The position numbers and the translations under genes were made by a program. Shown here piece by piece: positions 1-6,385 of a stretch of 10,940 bases of DNA. Location: assembly GCA_016211095.1 (NCBI GenBank), contig JACQSW010000061.1, positions 1 to 10,940 on the forward strand, in the 5' to 3' direction. Position 1 is the first letter of the stretch, and each line of letters opens with the position of its first letter. Below the pieces are notes generated by a model. The model was not told the DNA's origin, did not search any database, and saw nothing but the letters and a program-made list of their open reading frames with translations. This stretch comes from Candidatus Woesearchaeota archaeon (GTDB taxonomy: Archaea; Nanobdellota; Nanobdellia; SCGC-AAA011-G17; GW2011-AR17).

Positions 1-19
1 AAACCTTCCAGTTTTTCCG

Positions 20-28
20 AAAAAAAAA
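20..28 (-). terminator. Oligo-T tract after the prenyltransferase gene
   Basis: Nine A residues on the plus strand give a T9 run on the minus strand, starting 7 bases after the stop codon of the cis-prenyltransferase gene. Archaeal RNA polymerase often terminates at such oligo-T runs without a hairpin. I see no stem-loop. The remaining bases at the left edge of the window hold no recognisable gene. Confidence 0.5.
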
Positions 29-35
29 GATTTTT

Positions 36-731
36 TCATTCGCCAAACCGCCTTTCCCTCTTTTCAAAGTCTTTTATCGCCTTGTTGAAAATTTTTGGTG
101 TGAAGTCAGGCCAAAGAACATCACTGAAGTATAATTCGGAGTAAACACTTTGGAAAGTCAAGAAGTTGCTAAGCCTTTTTTCCCCTCCCGTCCGAATTAT
201 CAAATCTGGAGCACTTTGAAGGTAGAGCTGAGAAAAAACTAATCTTTCATCTAATTTGTCAAGCTTGATTTTTTTGGAATTAACTTTTTTTATTATTTTT
301 TTAATGGCAGCAACAATCTCTTCCCTCCCACCATAAGCTATGGCAAAGTTTATCCTAAAATTCTTATGATTCTTCGTTGCATCCATAGCAATTTTTATTG
401 CGTTCAAAGTACTTTTTGGGATCATCGTTAAATCTCCGAATGCAGTAATTCTCACACCATTTTTTTTAACATCCTCGCTTTTTGCGAACTTTTTGAAGTT
501 CTCTTCACATAACCTCATCAAGCCGCTGACTTCCTCTTTTGTTCGATTAAAGTTTTGTACAGAAAAAGTGTAAAGAGTTAATTCCTTAACCCCCAGTTTA
601 GGCGCAGCACGTATCAAATCCTTAATCCTTTCGACACCCTCAAGATGGCCCTTAATAACGGACAGGCCACGCTGTTTCGCCCACCGCCGATTACCGTCCA
701 TAATAATGCCAACATGTGCAGGTTTTTCCAT
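36..731 (-). CDS. uppS: Cis-prenyltransferase (polyprenyl diphosphate synthase, UppS family)
   Basis: Condenses isopentenyl diphosphate units in cis to make a long polyprenyl diphosphate; in archaea this is the precursor of the dolichyl/polyprenyl phosphate carrier for glycan assembly at the membrane. The 231 aa match the usual family size. Visible motifs in order are the HVGIIMDGNRRWAKQRG block (residues 6-22, catalytic Asp12 and Asn14-Arg15-Arg16), Gly28-His29, TLYTFSVQNFNR (52-63), AIAYGGREEI (130-139) and DLIIRTGGEKRLSNF (176-190), followed by YSELYF with Glu199. The block usually written FSxENW reads FSVQNF, so a common Glu is Gln59. The ATG start is supported by the proximity of motif I and by a TATA-like element about 33 nt upstream. 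It lies downstream of the YjbQ-family gene on the same strand with a 51 nt gap. Family assignment is secure; product chain length cannot be read. Confidence 0.95.
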   Translation of the reverse strand: MEKPAHVGIIMDGNRRWAKQRGLSVIKGHLEGVERIKDLIRAAPKLGVKELTLYTFSVQNFNRTKEEVSGLMRLCEENFKKFAKSEDVKKNGVRITAFGDLTMIPKSTLNAIKIAMDATKNHKNFRINFAIAYGGREEIVAAIKKIIKKVNSKKIKLDKLDERLVFSQLYLQSAPDLIIRTGGEKRLSNFLTFQSVYSELYFSDVLWPDFTPKIFNKAIKDFEKRERRFGE

Positions 732-758
732 CGAATTTTAGACAAAAGAAACAGTATG

Positions 759-770
759 CTATTTAAATCT
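759..770 (-). promoter_or_regulatory. TATA-like box for the cis-prenyltransferase gene
   Basis: On the minus strand this reads AGATTTAAATAG, a good archaeal TATA element centred about 33 nt before the uppS ATG. Initiation about 25 nt downstream of the box would leave only a short leader. No Shine-Dalgarno sequence is visible in the gap. Confidence 0.55.
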
Positions 771-782
771 TATTTTTTTGGA

Positions 783-1241
783 CTATTCGCTTAGGATGCT
801 TATTAGGCATTTTCGCTTTGTTTTGTGCTTCCTTGGGCAAGGCCCGTCAAATTCGGCGAATAATACCCTCTGCCATTTTCCAATCTGCAACTGGCCGCCA
901 ATTACGACAAGCGCGACAGAAGGGTTAGAATATAGGGCAGATTTTATGTGGCTGTGCCCATTTTTTGGTTCGTCAGGCGGGCAATCCCTCTCCGATAGGT
1001 TATCGTGGCAGTATTTTTCGCTTTTTCCTGCGTGCCTTTCTAAATAATTTTTAAAATCTTCTAATAAGCCCGCCTCGCTTTCATTAACATAAATACCTAC
1101 AGTTGTGTGGAGGGACTGGACGATAACATGGGCATTCTTAAAGCCCGATTCATTTATAGCCTCTTTTACCTTGTCTGTTATGTCACAGATCTCAATATTC
1201 TTTTTTGTGTTAAGCTCTAAAATTCTTGAATAAAGCGGCAT
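783..1241 (-). CDS. YjbQ/UPF0047 family protein
   Basis: A 152 aa member of the YjbQ (UPF0047) family, small soluble proteins; some members have been described as having thiamine-phosphate synthase activity that complements thiE mutants, but the physiological role is unsettled. Conserved elements present are HTT (45-47), the NE pair (53-54), an Asp in EDF (62), His70, NGHSH (94-98), GKWQ (121-124) and the acidic EFDGP stretch (130-134). The conserved histidines suggest a metal- or phosphate-binding pocket. The usual DGPR-x-R ending is altered to DGPCPRKH. The ATG start matches the family's N-terminus. No Shine-Dalgarno sequence precedes it, but a strong TATA-like box lies inside the end of the upstream gene. 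Eight bases separate it from the OB-fold gene. Family is secure; function is uncertain. Confidence 0.9.
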   Translation of the reverse strand: MPLYSRILELNTKKNIEICDITDKVKEAINESGFKNAHVIVQSLHTTVGIYVNESEAGLLEDFKNYLERHAGKSEKYCHDNLSERDCPPDEPKNGHSHIKSALYSNPSVALVVIGGQLQIGKWQRVLFAEFDGPCPRKHKTKRKCLISILSE

Positions 1242-1249
1242 TTTATTTA

Positions 1250-1636
1250 TTACTTTTTTATTGGCTTAAATATAAACCTTACGCTTTTTTTTAAAGCAAG
1301 CCGGATGGTTTCTGCCTTGATTTCTTTCTTTGATTTGAACTCCTCAAGTTTGCCTGTTACGGTTATTTCTTCCCCATTTCTGATTTTTTGATAATTTTGG
1401 AAAACAACAATATCAATAACCCCTGTGCTATCATTAATTTTTAGCAAGGCCACCCCCTTACTTTCTTTTTGGCTTATCACCACCCCTCTAACCCCAACAT
1501 AACTTCCAACATCCTTTTCTAAAACTGAGGATATGCTTTCTTCTTTTACTTCAATTTTTTCTGAAACAAAAAACAGCACAATTATCCCCGCTAAGGAGCA
1601 GGCCAATGCCAATGCGAACAATCCTTTTTCTTCCAT
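1250..1636 (-). CDS. Membrane-anchored OB-fold protein
   Basis: A 128 aa protein with one hydrophobic helix at about residues 6-24 and then a predicted OB-fold of about 80 residues (roughly 36-115). The fold is suggested by alternating strands such as SYVGVRGVVIS, VALLKINDSTGVIDIVVF and GEEITVTGKLEEF, the pattern of tRNA_anti/RecG-like nucleic-acid-binding OB domains. The C-terminus is lysine-rich (KKSVRFIFKPIKK). The N-terminus has acidic residues before the helix and an acidic/basic mix after it, so which face of the membrane carries the OB domain is unclear. The ligand is unknown; similar folds can also bind oligosaccharides or proteins. A TATA-like box 29 nt upstream of the ATG and the lack of a Shine-Dalgarno sequence suggest a leaderless mRNA. 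It is divergent from tyrS. Confidence 0.7.
   Translation of the reverse strand: MEEKGLFALALACSLAGIIVLFFVSEKIEVKEESISSVLEKDVGSYVGVRGVVISQKESKGVALLKINDSTGVIDIVVFQNYQKIRNGEEITVTGKLEEFKSKKEIKAETIRLALKKSVRFIFKPIKK
1265..1278 (-). promoter_or_regulatory. Internal TATA-like box for the YjbQ-family gene
   Basis: The minus strand reads GGTTTATATTTAAG here, close to the archaeal TATA consensus. It is centred about 30 nt before the YjbQ ATG, as expected for a leaderless transcript. It lies within the last codons of the OB-fold gene (the RFIFKP segment), so the downstream gene could be transcribed independently of it. Confidence 0.55.
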
Positions 1637-1660
1637 GAATCGACGAACAAAACAGCTTTT

Positions 1661-1669
1661 TATTTAAGC
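1661..1669 (-). promoter_or_regulatory. TATA-like box for the OB-fold gene
   Basis: The minus strand reads GCTTAAATA, centred about 29 nt before the ATG at 1636, consistent with a leaderless transcript. It sits in the 88 nt divergent interval shared with the tyrS promoter. Confidence 0.55.
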
Positions 1670-1691
1670 TTTTATTCGGAAAAACCAATAA

Positions 1692-1702
1692 CTTTATATT
1701 TA
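1692..1702 (+). promoter_or_regulatory. TATA-like box for the tyrS operon
   Basis: CTTTATATTTA is centred about 28 nt before the tyrS ATG, preceded by a purine-rich stretch that could act as a BRE. The spacing implies transcription starting at or next to the start codon; there is no Shine-Dalgarno sequence. This is the only clear promoter I see for the five-gene operon. Confidence 0.65.
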
Positions 1703-1724
1703 TGAAGTAAGTAATTGAAATTTA

Positions 1725-2798
1725 ATGGAGTTAAAAAAGAGGTTAGACCTTATTAGGTCTGTAGGCGAAGAAATAATCACTGAGGAAGACCTCATCAAAC
1801 TTCTTGAAGAAAAAAAACACCCCATAGCATATGATGGTTTTGAACCAAGCGGAAGGCTCCATATTGCCCAAGGAATTCTGAGAACGATAAATGTTAACAA
1901 AATGATTTCTGCTGGATGCCAATTTCACATATGGGTTGCTGACTGGTTTGCCTGGATGAACAACAAAATGGGTGGAGACATAGAAAAAATAAGGACGACC
2001 GGAAAATACATGATCGAAGTTTGGAAAGCATGCGGCATGAAGACGGACGAAATAAAATTTTTGTGGGCAAAAGACGTGATGCGCGACGACGAATACTGGA
2101 AAAAAGTTGTCCAAATAGCTAGGCACTCCTCGCTAAAAAGGGTAATCCGGTGTTCACAAATCATGGGAAGAAAAGAATCCGAAGAATTATCCGCAGCACA
2201 AATATTTTATCCATGCATGCAATGCGCAGACATATTCCACCTAGAAGCAGACATCGCCCAATTAGGGATGGACCAAAGAAAAGTTAACATGCTCGCAAGA
2301 GAACTCGGCCCAAAACTAGGATTCGGGAAGCCTGTAGCTGTACACCACCACATGATAATGGGGCTTTCAAAACCCCCAATGGTCGAAGACGCCACAGAAC
2401 GAGCTATTGAAATGAAGATGTGCAAATCAAAGCCTGAAACGGCAATATTTATGGAAGATTCGGAAGAAGATATAAAAAGAAAAATACTTAACGCATACTG
2501 CCCTGCAAAGCAGATAGAAGAGAACCCCCTTATGGAATACGCCAAGTATATGCTCTTTGAAAGATTCAACACTATTCAAATCAAGAGGCCGCAAAAGTTT
2601 GGTGGAGACATAGAACTGGCAAGCTATGAAGAGCTAACAAAAATTTATTCCGAAGGGGCGCTCCACCCAGCAGACTTAAAACAAGCAGTTGCCTTTTACA
2701 TTAACGAATTAATAGCCCCAGTAAGGGGGTATTTTGAAAAAAATACGGCAGCAGCAAAACTTATGGAAGAGGTTAAGGCTTTCGAAATAACTAGATAA
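1725..2798 (+). CDS. tyrS: Tyrosyl-tRNA synthetase, plant/protist-like type
   Basis: Class I aminoacyl-tRNA synthetase that charges tRNA-Tyr in the cytoplasm. At 357 aa it is slightly longer than the minimal archaeal enzyme. The sequence shows Tyr36 and the EPSGRLHIAQG block (40-50, HIAQ as the HIGH motif), IWVADWFAWMNNKMGGD (69-85), the tyrosine-binding Y162-Q166-D169 set in FYPCMQCADI, the LGMDQRKVNMLAREL block (180-194), KMCKS (231-235, Cys where KMSKS has Ser) and a C-terminal anticodon domain with KRPQKFGGD and LHPADLK (313-319), where Asp317 matches the archaeal residue that reads G34. The wording of residues 33-85 and 143-190 resembles, from memory, cytosolic TyrRS of plants and protists more than the Methanocaldococcus type. 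A TATA-like box sits 28 nt upstream and the ATG is at the expected N-terminus. The PAN gene follows after 23 nt. Confidence 0.95.
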   Translation: MELKKRLDLIRSVGEEIITEEDLIKLLEEKKHPIAYDGFEPSGRLHIAQGILRTINVNKMISAGCQFHIWVADWFAWMNNKMGGDIEKIRTTGKYMIEVWKACGMKTDEIKFLWAKDVMRDDEYWKKVVQIARHSSLKRVIRCSQIMGRKESEELSAAQIFYPCMQCADIFHLEADIAQLGMDQRKVNMLARELGPKLGFGKPVAVHHHMIMGLSKPPMVEDATERAIEMKMCKSKPETAIFMEDSEEDIKRKILNAYCPAKQIEENPLMEYAKYMLFERFNTIQIKRPQKFGGDIELASYEELTKIYSEGALHPADLKQAVAFYINELIAPVRGYFEKNTAAAKLMEEVKAFEITR

Positions 2799-2821
2799 AA
2801 AAAAGAGGTGCTTAAATTTTT

Positions 2822-3949
2822 ATGGATTCGTTTGAAACAATAAGTCCAGACCCGCCAACAAAAGACTACAACTTCCTGTTACGAGAGAATACTTATCTAA
2901 AATTAACCTTAAAAAAATTTAAAGAAGAGATAGACAGGCTAAAAACTCCACCGCTTCTCGTCTGCGAATTAAAACAGCACGTAGGAAATAAAGTAGTGAT
3001 AAGGACGGGAAACAACCAAACATTCCTAGCAGAAACCCTCCAAGGCGTAAAAGATCTCAATGTAGGAGACTACGTCCTCGTCGAACAAAAAAACCTTGTT
3101 ATTGTTGATAAATTAAACTCCCCAACAGAGTATAACGCAGAAAAATTCATTGTATGCGAAAAACCAAAAACAAAATGGGGCGAATTAGGCGGACTAAGCA
3201 AGGAAATACAAGAAATAAAAGAAGTAATAGAGCTCCCGCTAACCAACCCCCAACTTTTTGAAAAAATAGGGATAGACCCCCCAAAAGGAATACTCCTCCA
3301 TGGCCCGCCTGGCTGCGGAAAAACTTGCCTCGCAAGAGCTGTGGCCAATTCCACAAATGCAACATTCATAAAGGTGGTGGCTTCTGAACTGGTCCAAAAA
3401 TATATTGGTGAAGGCGCCAAGCTTGTTAAAGAAGTTTTTAATCTTGCAAAACAAAAGTCTCCAGCAATAATATTCATCGACGAAATTGATGCATTAGCTT
3501 CGGAAAGATTAGGCGAAGAAATTTCCGGAGAAAAAGAAGTTCAAAGAACAATGATGCAGCTCCTTTCCGAAATAGACGGCTTTGACAACTTATCCAATGT
3601 AAAAATAATTGCTGCTACAAACAGGCCGGACATGCTTGACAGGGCATTACTAAGGCCTGGGCGATTGGATAGGATGATAGAAGTCGGGCACCCCTCTCTT
3701 GACTCAAGAAAAGAGATACTCCAAATTCATACAGACAAAATGCTGCTTAATAACGTTGACCTTCCATCTATTGCAGAACAAACAGGGGGGCTATCCGGAG
3801 CAGAACTAAAAGCTATATGCGTTGAAGCGGGATACTTTGCCATAAGAGAAAAAAAGTGCAAGATAAACCACCAACACTTCTTAAAGGCGGTAAAAAAAGT
3901 TAAGGCAGAAGAAAGAGAAGAAAAAGATTACCTTAACATGTTTGGCTGA
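2822..3949 (+). CDS. pan: Proteasome-activating nucleotidase (PAN) AAA+ ATPase
   Basis: Hexameric AAA+ unfoldase that feeds proteins into the 20S proteasome, the archaeal counterpart of the eukaryotic Rpt ring. The 375 aa are a little shorter than typical PAN (about 400-430). Order of elements: a short coiled coil (about 17-41) ending in the TPP turn (42-44), an OB-type domain (about 45-95), then the AAA+ core with Walker A GPPGCGKT (161-168), pore loop YIG (194-196), Walker B IIFIDE (216-221), the DGF intersubunit motif (252-254), sensor-1 Asn267 in AATNRPD, arginine fingers Arg278 and Arg281 in LLRPGRLDR, and GLSGAELK (323-330). The C-terminus is NMFG, so the last three residues are MFG and not a canonical HbYX docking motif. 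A GAGGTG Shine-Dalgarno sequence (2805-2810) lies 11 nt before the ATG. Its stop overlaps the M20 start by one base (TGATG). Confidence 0.95.
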   Translation: MDSFETISPDPPTKDYNFLLRENTYLKLTLKKFKEEIDRLKTPPLLVCELKQHVGNKVVIRTGNNQTFLAETLQGVKDLNVGDYVLVEQKNLVIVDKLNSPTEYNAEKFIVCEKPKTKWGELGGLSKEIQEIKEVIELPLTNPQLFEKIGIDPPKGILLHGPPGCGKTCLARAVANSTNATFIKVVASELVQKYIGEGAKLVKEVFNLAKQKSPAIIFIDEIDALASERLGEEISGEKEVQRTMMQLLSEIDGFDNLSNVKIIAATNRPDMLDRALLRPGRLDRMIEVGHPSLDSRKEILQIHTDKMLLNNVDLPSIAEQTGGLSGAELKAICVEAGYFAIREKKCKINHQHFLKAVKKVKAEEREEKDYLNMFG

Positions 3950-5082
3950 TGCGAAACATGCTACCCAAAAAAAATAAGAAGGAATTAATAGCAATTCTTG
4001 AAGAGCTAATAAGGCAAAAAACTGTAAATCCCCCAGGCAACGAATACTTAGCTGCCAAAATAGTCAAAAAAAGGTTTGAAGAACTAAAAATAAGCTATAA
4101 AACATTTGAAAAACAAAAAGGCAGAACAAACATTCTTGGCTACATCGGTAAAGGGAAACCGCAACTGCTAATTGCAGCGCACCTCGACGTCGTTCCTGAA
4201 GGCACAGGATGGAAAACCCCTGCATTCCATCCAGTATTGAAAGGGGATAAAATTTATGGAAGGGGGGCGTGCGACAACAAGGGTCCACTAGCTGCCATGC
4301 TCGTACTTGCTTCTCGCCTAAAAAAAGTGGAAGCAAAATTGCGCGGAACAGTAATAATAGCTGCATTAGCTGATGAAGAAAAAGGATCGGACCTAGGAAT
4401 GAAATACCTGATAAATGAATGCAAGCTGAAGCCTGACTGGGCAATCATCCCCGACGTAGGCGGCTACATGAAAAGAGTCATAATTGCAGAAAAAGGGATA
4501 CTAGAAATAAAGATAACAGCAAAGGGCAAACAAGCGCACGCCTCAACACCAGAAAAAGGAATAAACGCCATAGAAATAATATGTGGCTTCATAAAAAAAT
4601 TAAAAAAACACAAATTCAAATACAAACAACACCCCCTCCTAAAAAAACCAACACTAAACATAGGGATGATAAAAGGCGGCTTCGCCCCAAACGCCGTCCC
4701 AGGGCAATGCGAGCTGGAAATAGATATAAGATTCTTGCCCTCCCAAAAAAAAGAGCAAATTATTAGGGAAATAAAAAGTTTAGCCCCAAAAAATGTTAAA
4801 ATACAAATAACCCAATGCACTCCCCCCTCCCAAGTCAAAAAAGAAAGCAAGCTGGTAAAAACCCTTATAAAAAACTTGAAAGCCAAAGGAATAAAAGCTG
4901 AATGCAAGGGAATGGGCGGAGTAACAGTTGCAAAAAATTTGGTGCTAAGCGGAGCAGAAGCCATCGCTTTCGGCCCAGGCGGAGACGACGCAGCACACAT
5001 ATCAAACGAATGGATAAGCTTAAAAGAATTACAAAAATTCATTGAAATTATGCAATCCACAATTTTGGACTTACTAAAATGA
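3949..5082 (+). CDS. M20-family metallopeptidase/deacylase (ArgE/DapE/CPG2-like)
   Basis: A 377 aa dizinc hydrolase of the ArgE/DapE/carboxypeptidase G2 family. Ligands and catalytic residues appear in order: His78 and Asp80 in AAHLDVVPEG, bridging Asp109 in GRGACDNKG, catalytic Glu143 and ligand Glu144 in ADEEKGS, Asp169 in IIPDVGG, His197 in the HASTPEKG lid-domain segment, and the last ligand His350 in GPGGDDAAHISNEWISL. Substrate cannot be assigned: family members include acetylornithine deacetylase, succinyl-diaminopimelate desuccinylase and di- or tripeptidases. No other arginine or lysine synthesis gene is nearby, and direct coupling to the PAN gene makes a cytosolic peptidase that finishes proteasome products attractive, as inference. 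A second ATG at 3958 is an alternative start. The stop overlaps the next gene's start (ATGA). Confidence 0.9.
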   Translation: MRNMLPKKNKKELIAILEELIRQKTVNPPGNEYLAAKIVKKRFEELKISYKTFEKQKGRTNILGYIGKGKPQLLIAAHLDVVPEGTGWKTPAFHPVLKGDKIYGRGACDNKGPLAAMLVLASRLKKVEAKLRGTVIIAALADEEKGSDLGMKYLINECKLKPDWAIIPDVGGYMKRVIIAEKGILEIKITAKGKQAHASTPEKGINAIEIICGFIKKLKKHKFKYKQHPLLKKPTLNIGMIKGGFAPNAVPGQCELEIDIRFLPSQKKEQIIREIKSLAPKNVKIQITQCTPPSQVKKESKLVKTLIKNLKAKGIKAECKGMGGVTVAKNLVLSGAEAIAFGPGGDDAAHISNEWISLKELQKFIEIMQSTILDLLK

Positions 5083-5849
5083 TAATCTCCATTGCGAGTT
5101 CCCAAGGAGGCCTAGAAAAGAAGGGCAGCCAAAAAGCTCCAGCAAAAATAATTGAGCAACTAAAAAATTTTTATCTCAGCGAACAAGGAAGAAAACCAGC
5201 CATAGACATCAGCGAGGTAGGGGTCGTTAGCGGCAATATTGAAGAAACAAATGATAAGATTTACGAAAAAATAAAAAATGCAACAACCCCCTTAATAATT
5301 GGCGGCGACCATTCAATAACCTTTTCTGCGTTTAAAGCATTCGCAACCAATTTCAAAAATCCTGGATTGCTCATTTTTGATGCGCACCCAGACTGTGTGA
5401 ACAATTTTCATCCACCATCCCACGAAGATTTTGTCAAAGTATTAATCGAGGACGGAAATCTAAAACCAGAAAATATTGTTATTTTTGGATTGAGAAATTG
5501 GCATGACAAAGAATATAGGTTTCTTAAAGAGAACCGCATAAAATTTTTTACAATGCAACAAATATTCAACAACATCGAACAAGTTTGCGATACAGTCATG
5601 GAATTTTCAAGAGTATTTGACGGGCTATACTTCTCAATAGATATCGACGTTGTTGATCCCGCATTCGCTCCAGGAACAGGTTATGCTGAGCCAGGGGGAT
5701 TAACGTCCAGGGAAATGATTTACCTTATTCATAGGATTAAAATGCTAAACAACCTTAAAGCCGTTGACATAGTTGAAGTTGATCCGGAGAAAGATGTAAA
5801 CGGAATAACTTCCAAGCTTGCAGCAAAAATAATTTGTGAGTTGCTATGA
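5079..5849 (+). CDS. speB: Agmatinase/arginase-family ureohydrolase
   Basis: A dimanganese ureohydrolase that splits a guanidino compound, releasing urea. Agmatine to putrescine is the likeliest reaction in an archaeon, but arginase or guanidinobutyrase activity is not excluded. The 256 aa are short for the family (usually about 290-320), mainly through a trimmed N-terminus. All metal ligands are visible: His78 in GGDHSITFS, Asp101-His103-Asp105 in FDAHPDC, and Asp188 and Asp190 in SIDIDVVDPAFAPG. The supporting segments SHEDFV (114-119) and DIVEVDPEKD (230-239) are also present. The ATG overlaps the M20 stop by four bases and the stop overlaps the thpR start by four, so translation is probably coupled. 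The symbol is given by family; no arginine decarboxylase lies in the window. Confidence 0.88.
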   Translation: MIISIASSQGGLEKKGSQKAPAKIIEQLKNFYLSEQGRKPAIDISEVGVVSGNIEETNDKIYEKIKNATTPLIIGGDHSITFSAFKAFATNFKNPGLLIFDAHPDCVNNFHPPSHEDFVKVLIEDGNLKPENIVIFGLRNWHDKEYRFLKENRIKFFTMQQIFNNIEQVCDTVMEFSRVFDGLYFSIDIDVVDPAFAPGTGYAEPGGLTSREMIYLIHRIKMLNNLKAVDIVEVDPEKDVNGITSKLAAKIICELL

Positions 5850-6385
5850 GGCTCTTCATCGAAATCCCATTGCCCGAAGAAGTAAGGGAATCCGTGTTTC
5901 AATTGCAAAAAAGCCTGCACATCCTTCCGGCAAAAATAAATTGGGTTGCCAAAAAAAACATGCACATAACACTAAAATTTTTAGGGGAAGTTTCTGAGGA
6001 ACAAAAAAATTTGGCTGAGAAAGAGCTCGCAAAAATAAGATTCAGCAAATTCACAGTAACCTTATCAAATATAGGGGTGTTCCCAAATTATGACCGTGCC
6101 CGAGTTATTTGGATAGGGCTCAACCCGGAAGAAAAAGTGATTAGCCTGCAAAGGCAAATTGATGAACAGCTCCTATCTTTTTTCCCAAAAGACCAAACCT
6201 TTGAAGCTCATTTAACGATAGGAAGGGTGAAGTTAGTGAAGAAAAAAGAAGAAGTTCAGGCAATTTTGAGGGAAACCAAAGCCGAGAAAAAAAACTTTGC
6301 CGTCGACAGCTTTAAGCTGATGAAAAGCGAATTGACAAAAAGCGGGCCAATCTATGAAGAGTTAAAAACTTTTTATTCTGCGTAG
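5846..6385 (+). CDS. thpR: RNA 2',3'-cyclic phosphodiesterase (2H family, ThpR/LigT)
   Basis: A 179 aa two-histidine phosphoesterase. Characterised archaeal members open 2',3'-cyclic phosphates on RNA or tRNA fragments to 2'-phosphates and can ligate 2'-5' in vitro; the cellular role is uncertain. The two catalytic HxTx motifs are His40-Ile-Thr42 in HITLKFLG and His122-Leu-Thr124 in HLTIGRV, at typical spacing. The N-terminus MRLFIEIPLP is characteristic and fixes the start, which overlaps the ureohydrolase stop (ATGA). It is the last gene of the operon. Its last 13 bases overlap the 3' end of the convergent hef gene, leaving no separate terminator between them. Confidence 0.95.
   Translation: MRLFIEIPLPEEVRESVFQLQKSLHILPAKINWVAKKNMHITLKFLGEVSEEQKNLAEKELAKIRFSKFTVTLSNIGVFPNYDRARVIWIGLNPEEKVISLQRQIDEQLLSFFPKDQTFEAHLTIGRVKLVKKKEEVQAILRETKAEKKNFAVDSFKLMKSELTKSGPIYEELKTFYSA

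Noticed and set aside
778..1047. Plus-strand open frame of 89 codons
   Set aside because: It lies antisense to the YjbQ-family gene, whose conserved motifs are in the other strand; no promoter, no family features.
1637..1724. Riboswitch or T-box-like leader upstream of tyrS
   Set aside because: The TATA-like box at 28 nt from the ATG leaves essentially no leader for a riboswitch.
4464..5105. Long minus-strand open frame (213 codons) opposite the M20 gene
   Set aside because: The M20 gene carries all metal-ligand motifs in the plus frame; the antisense frame is a composition effect of AT-rich codons and shows only low-complexity residues.
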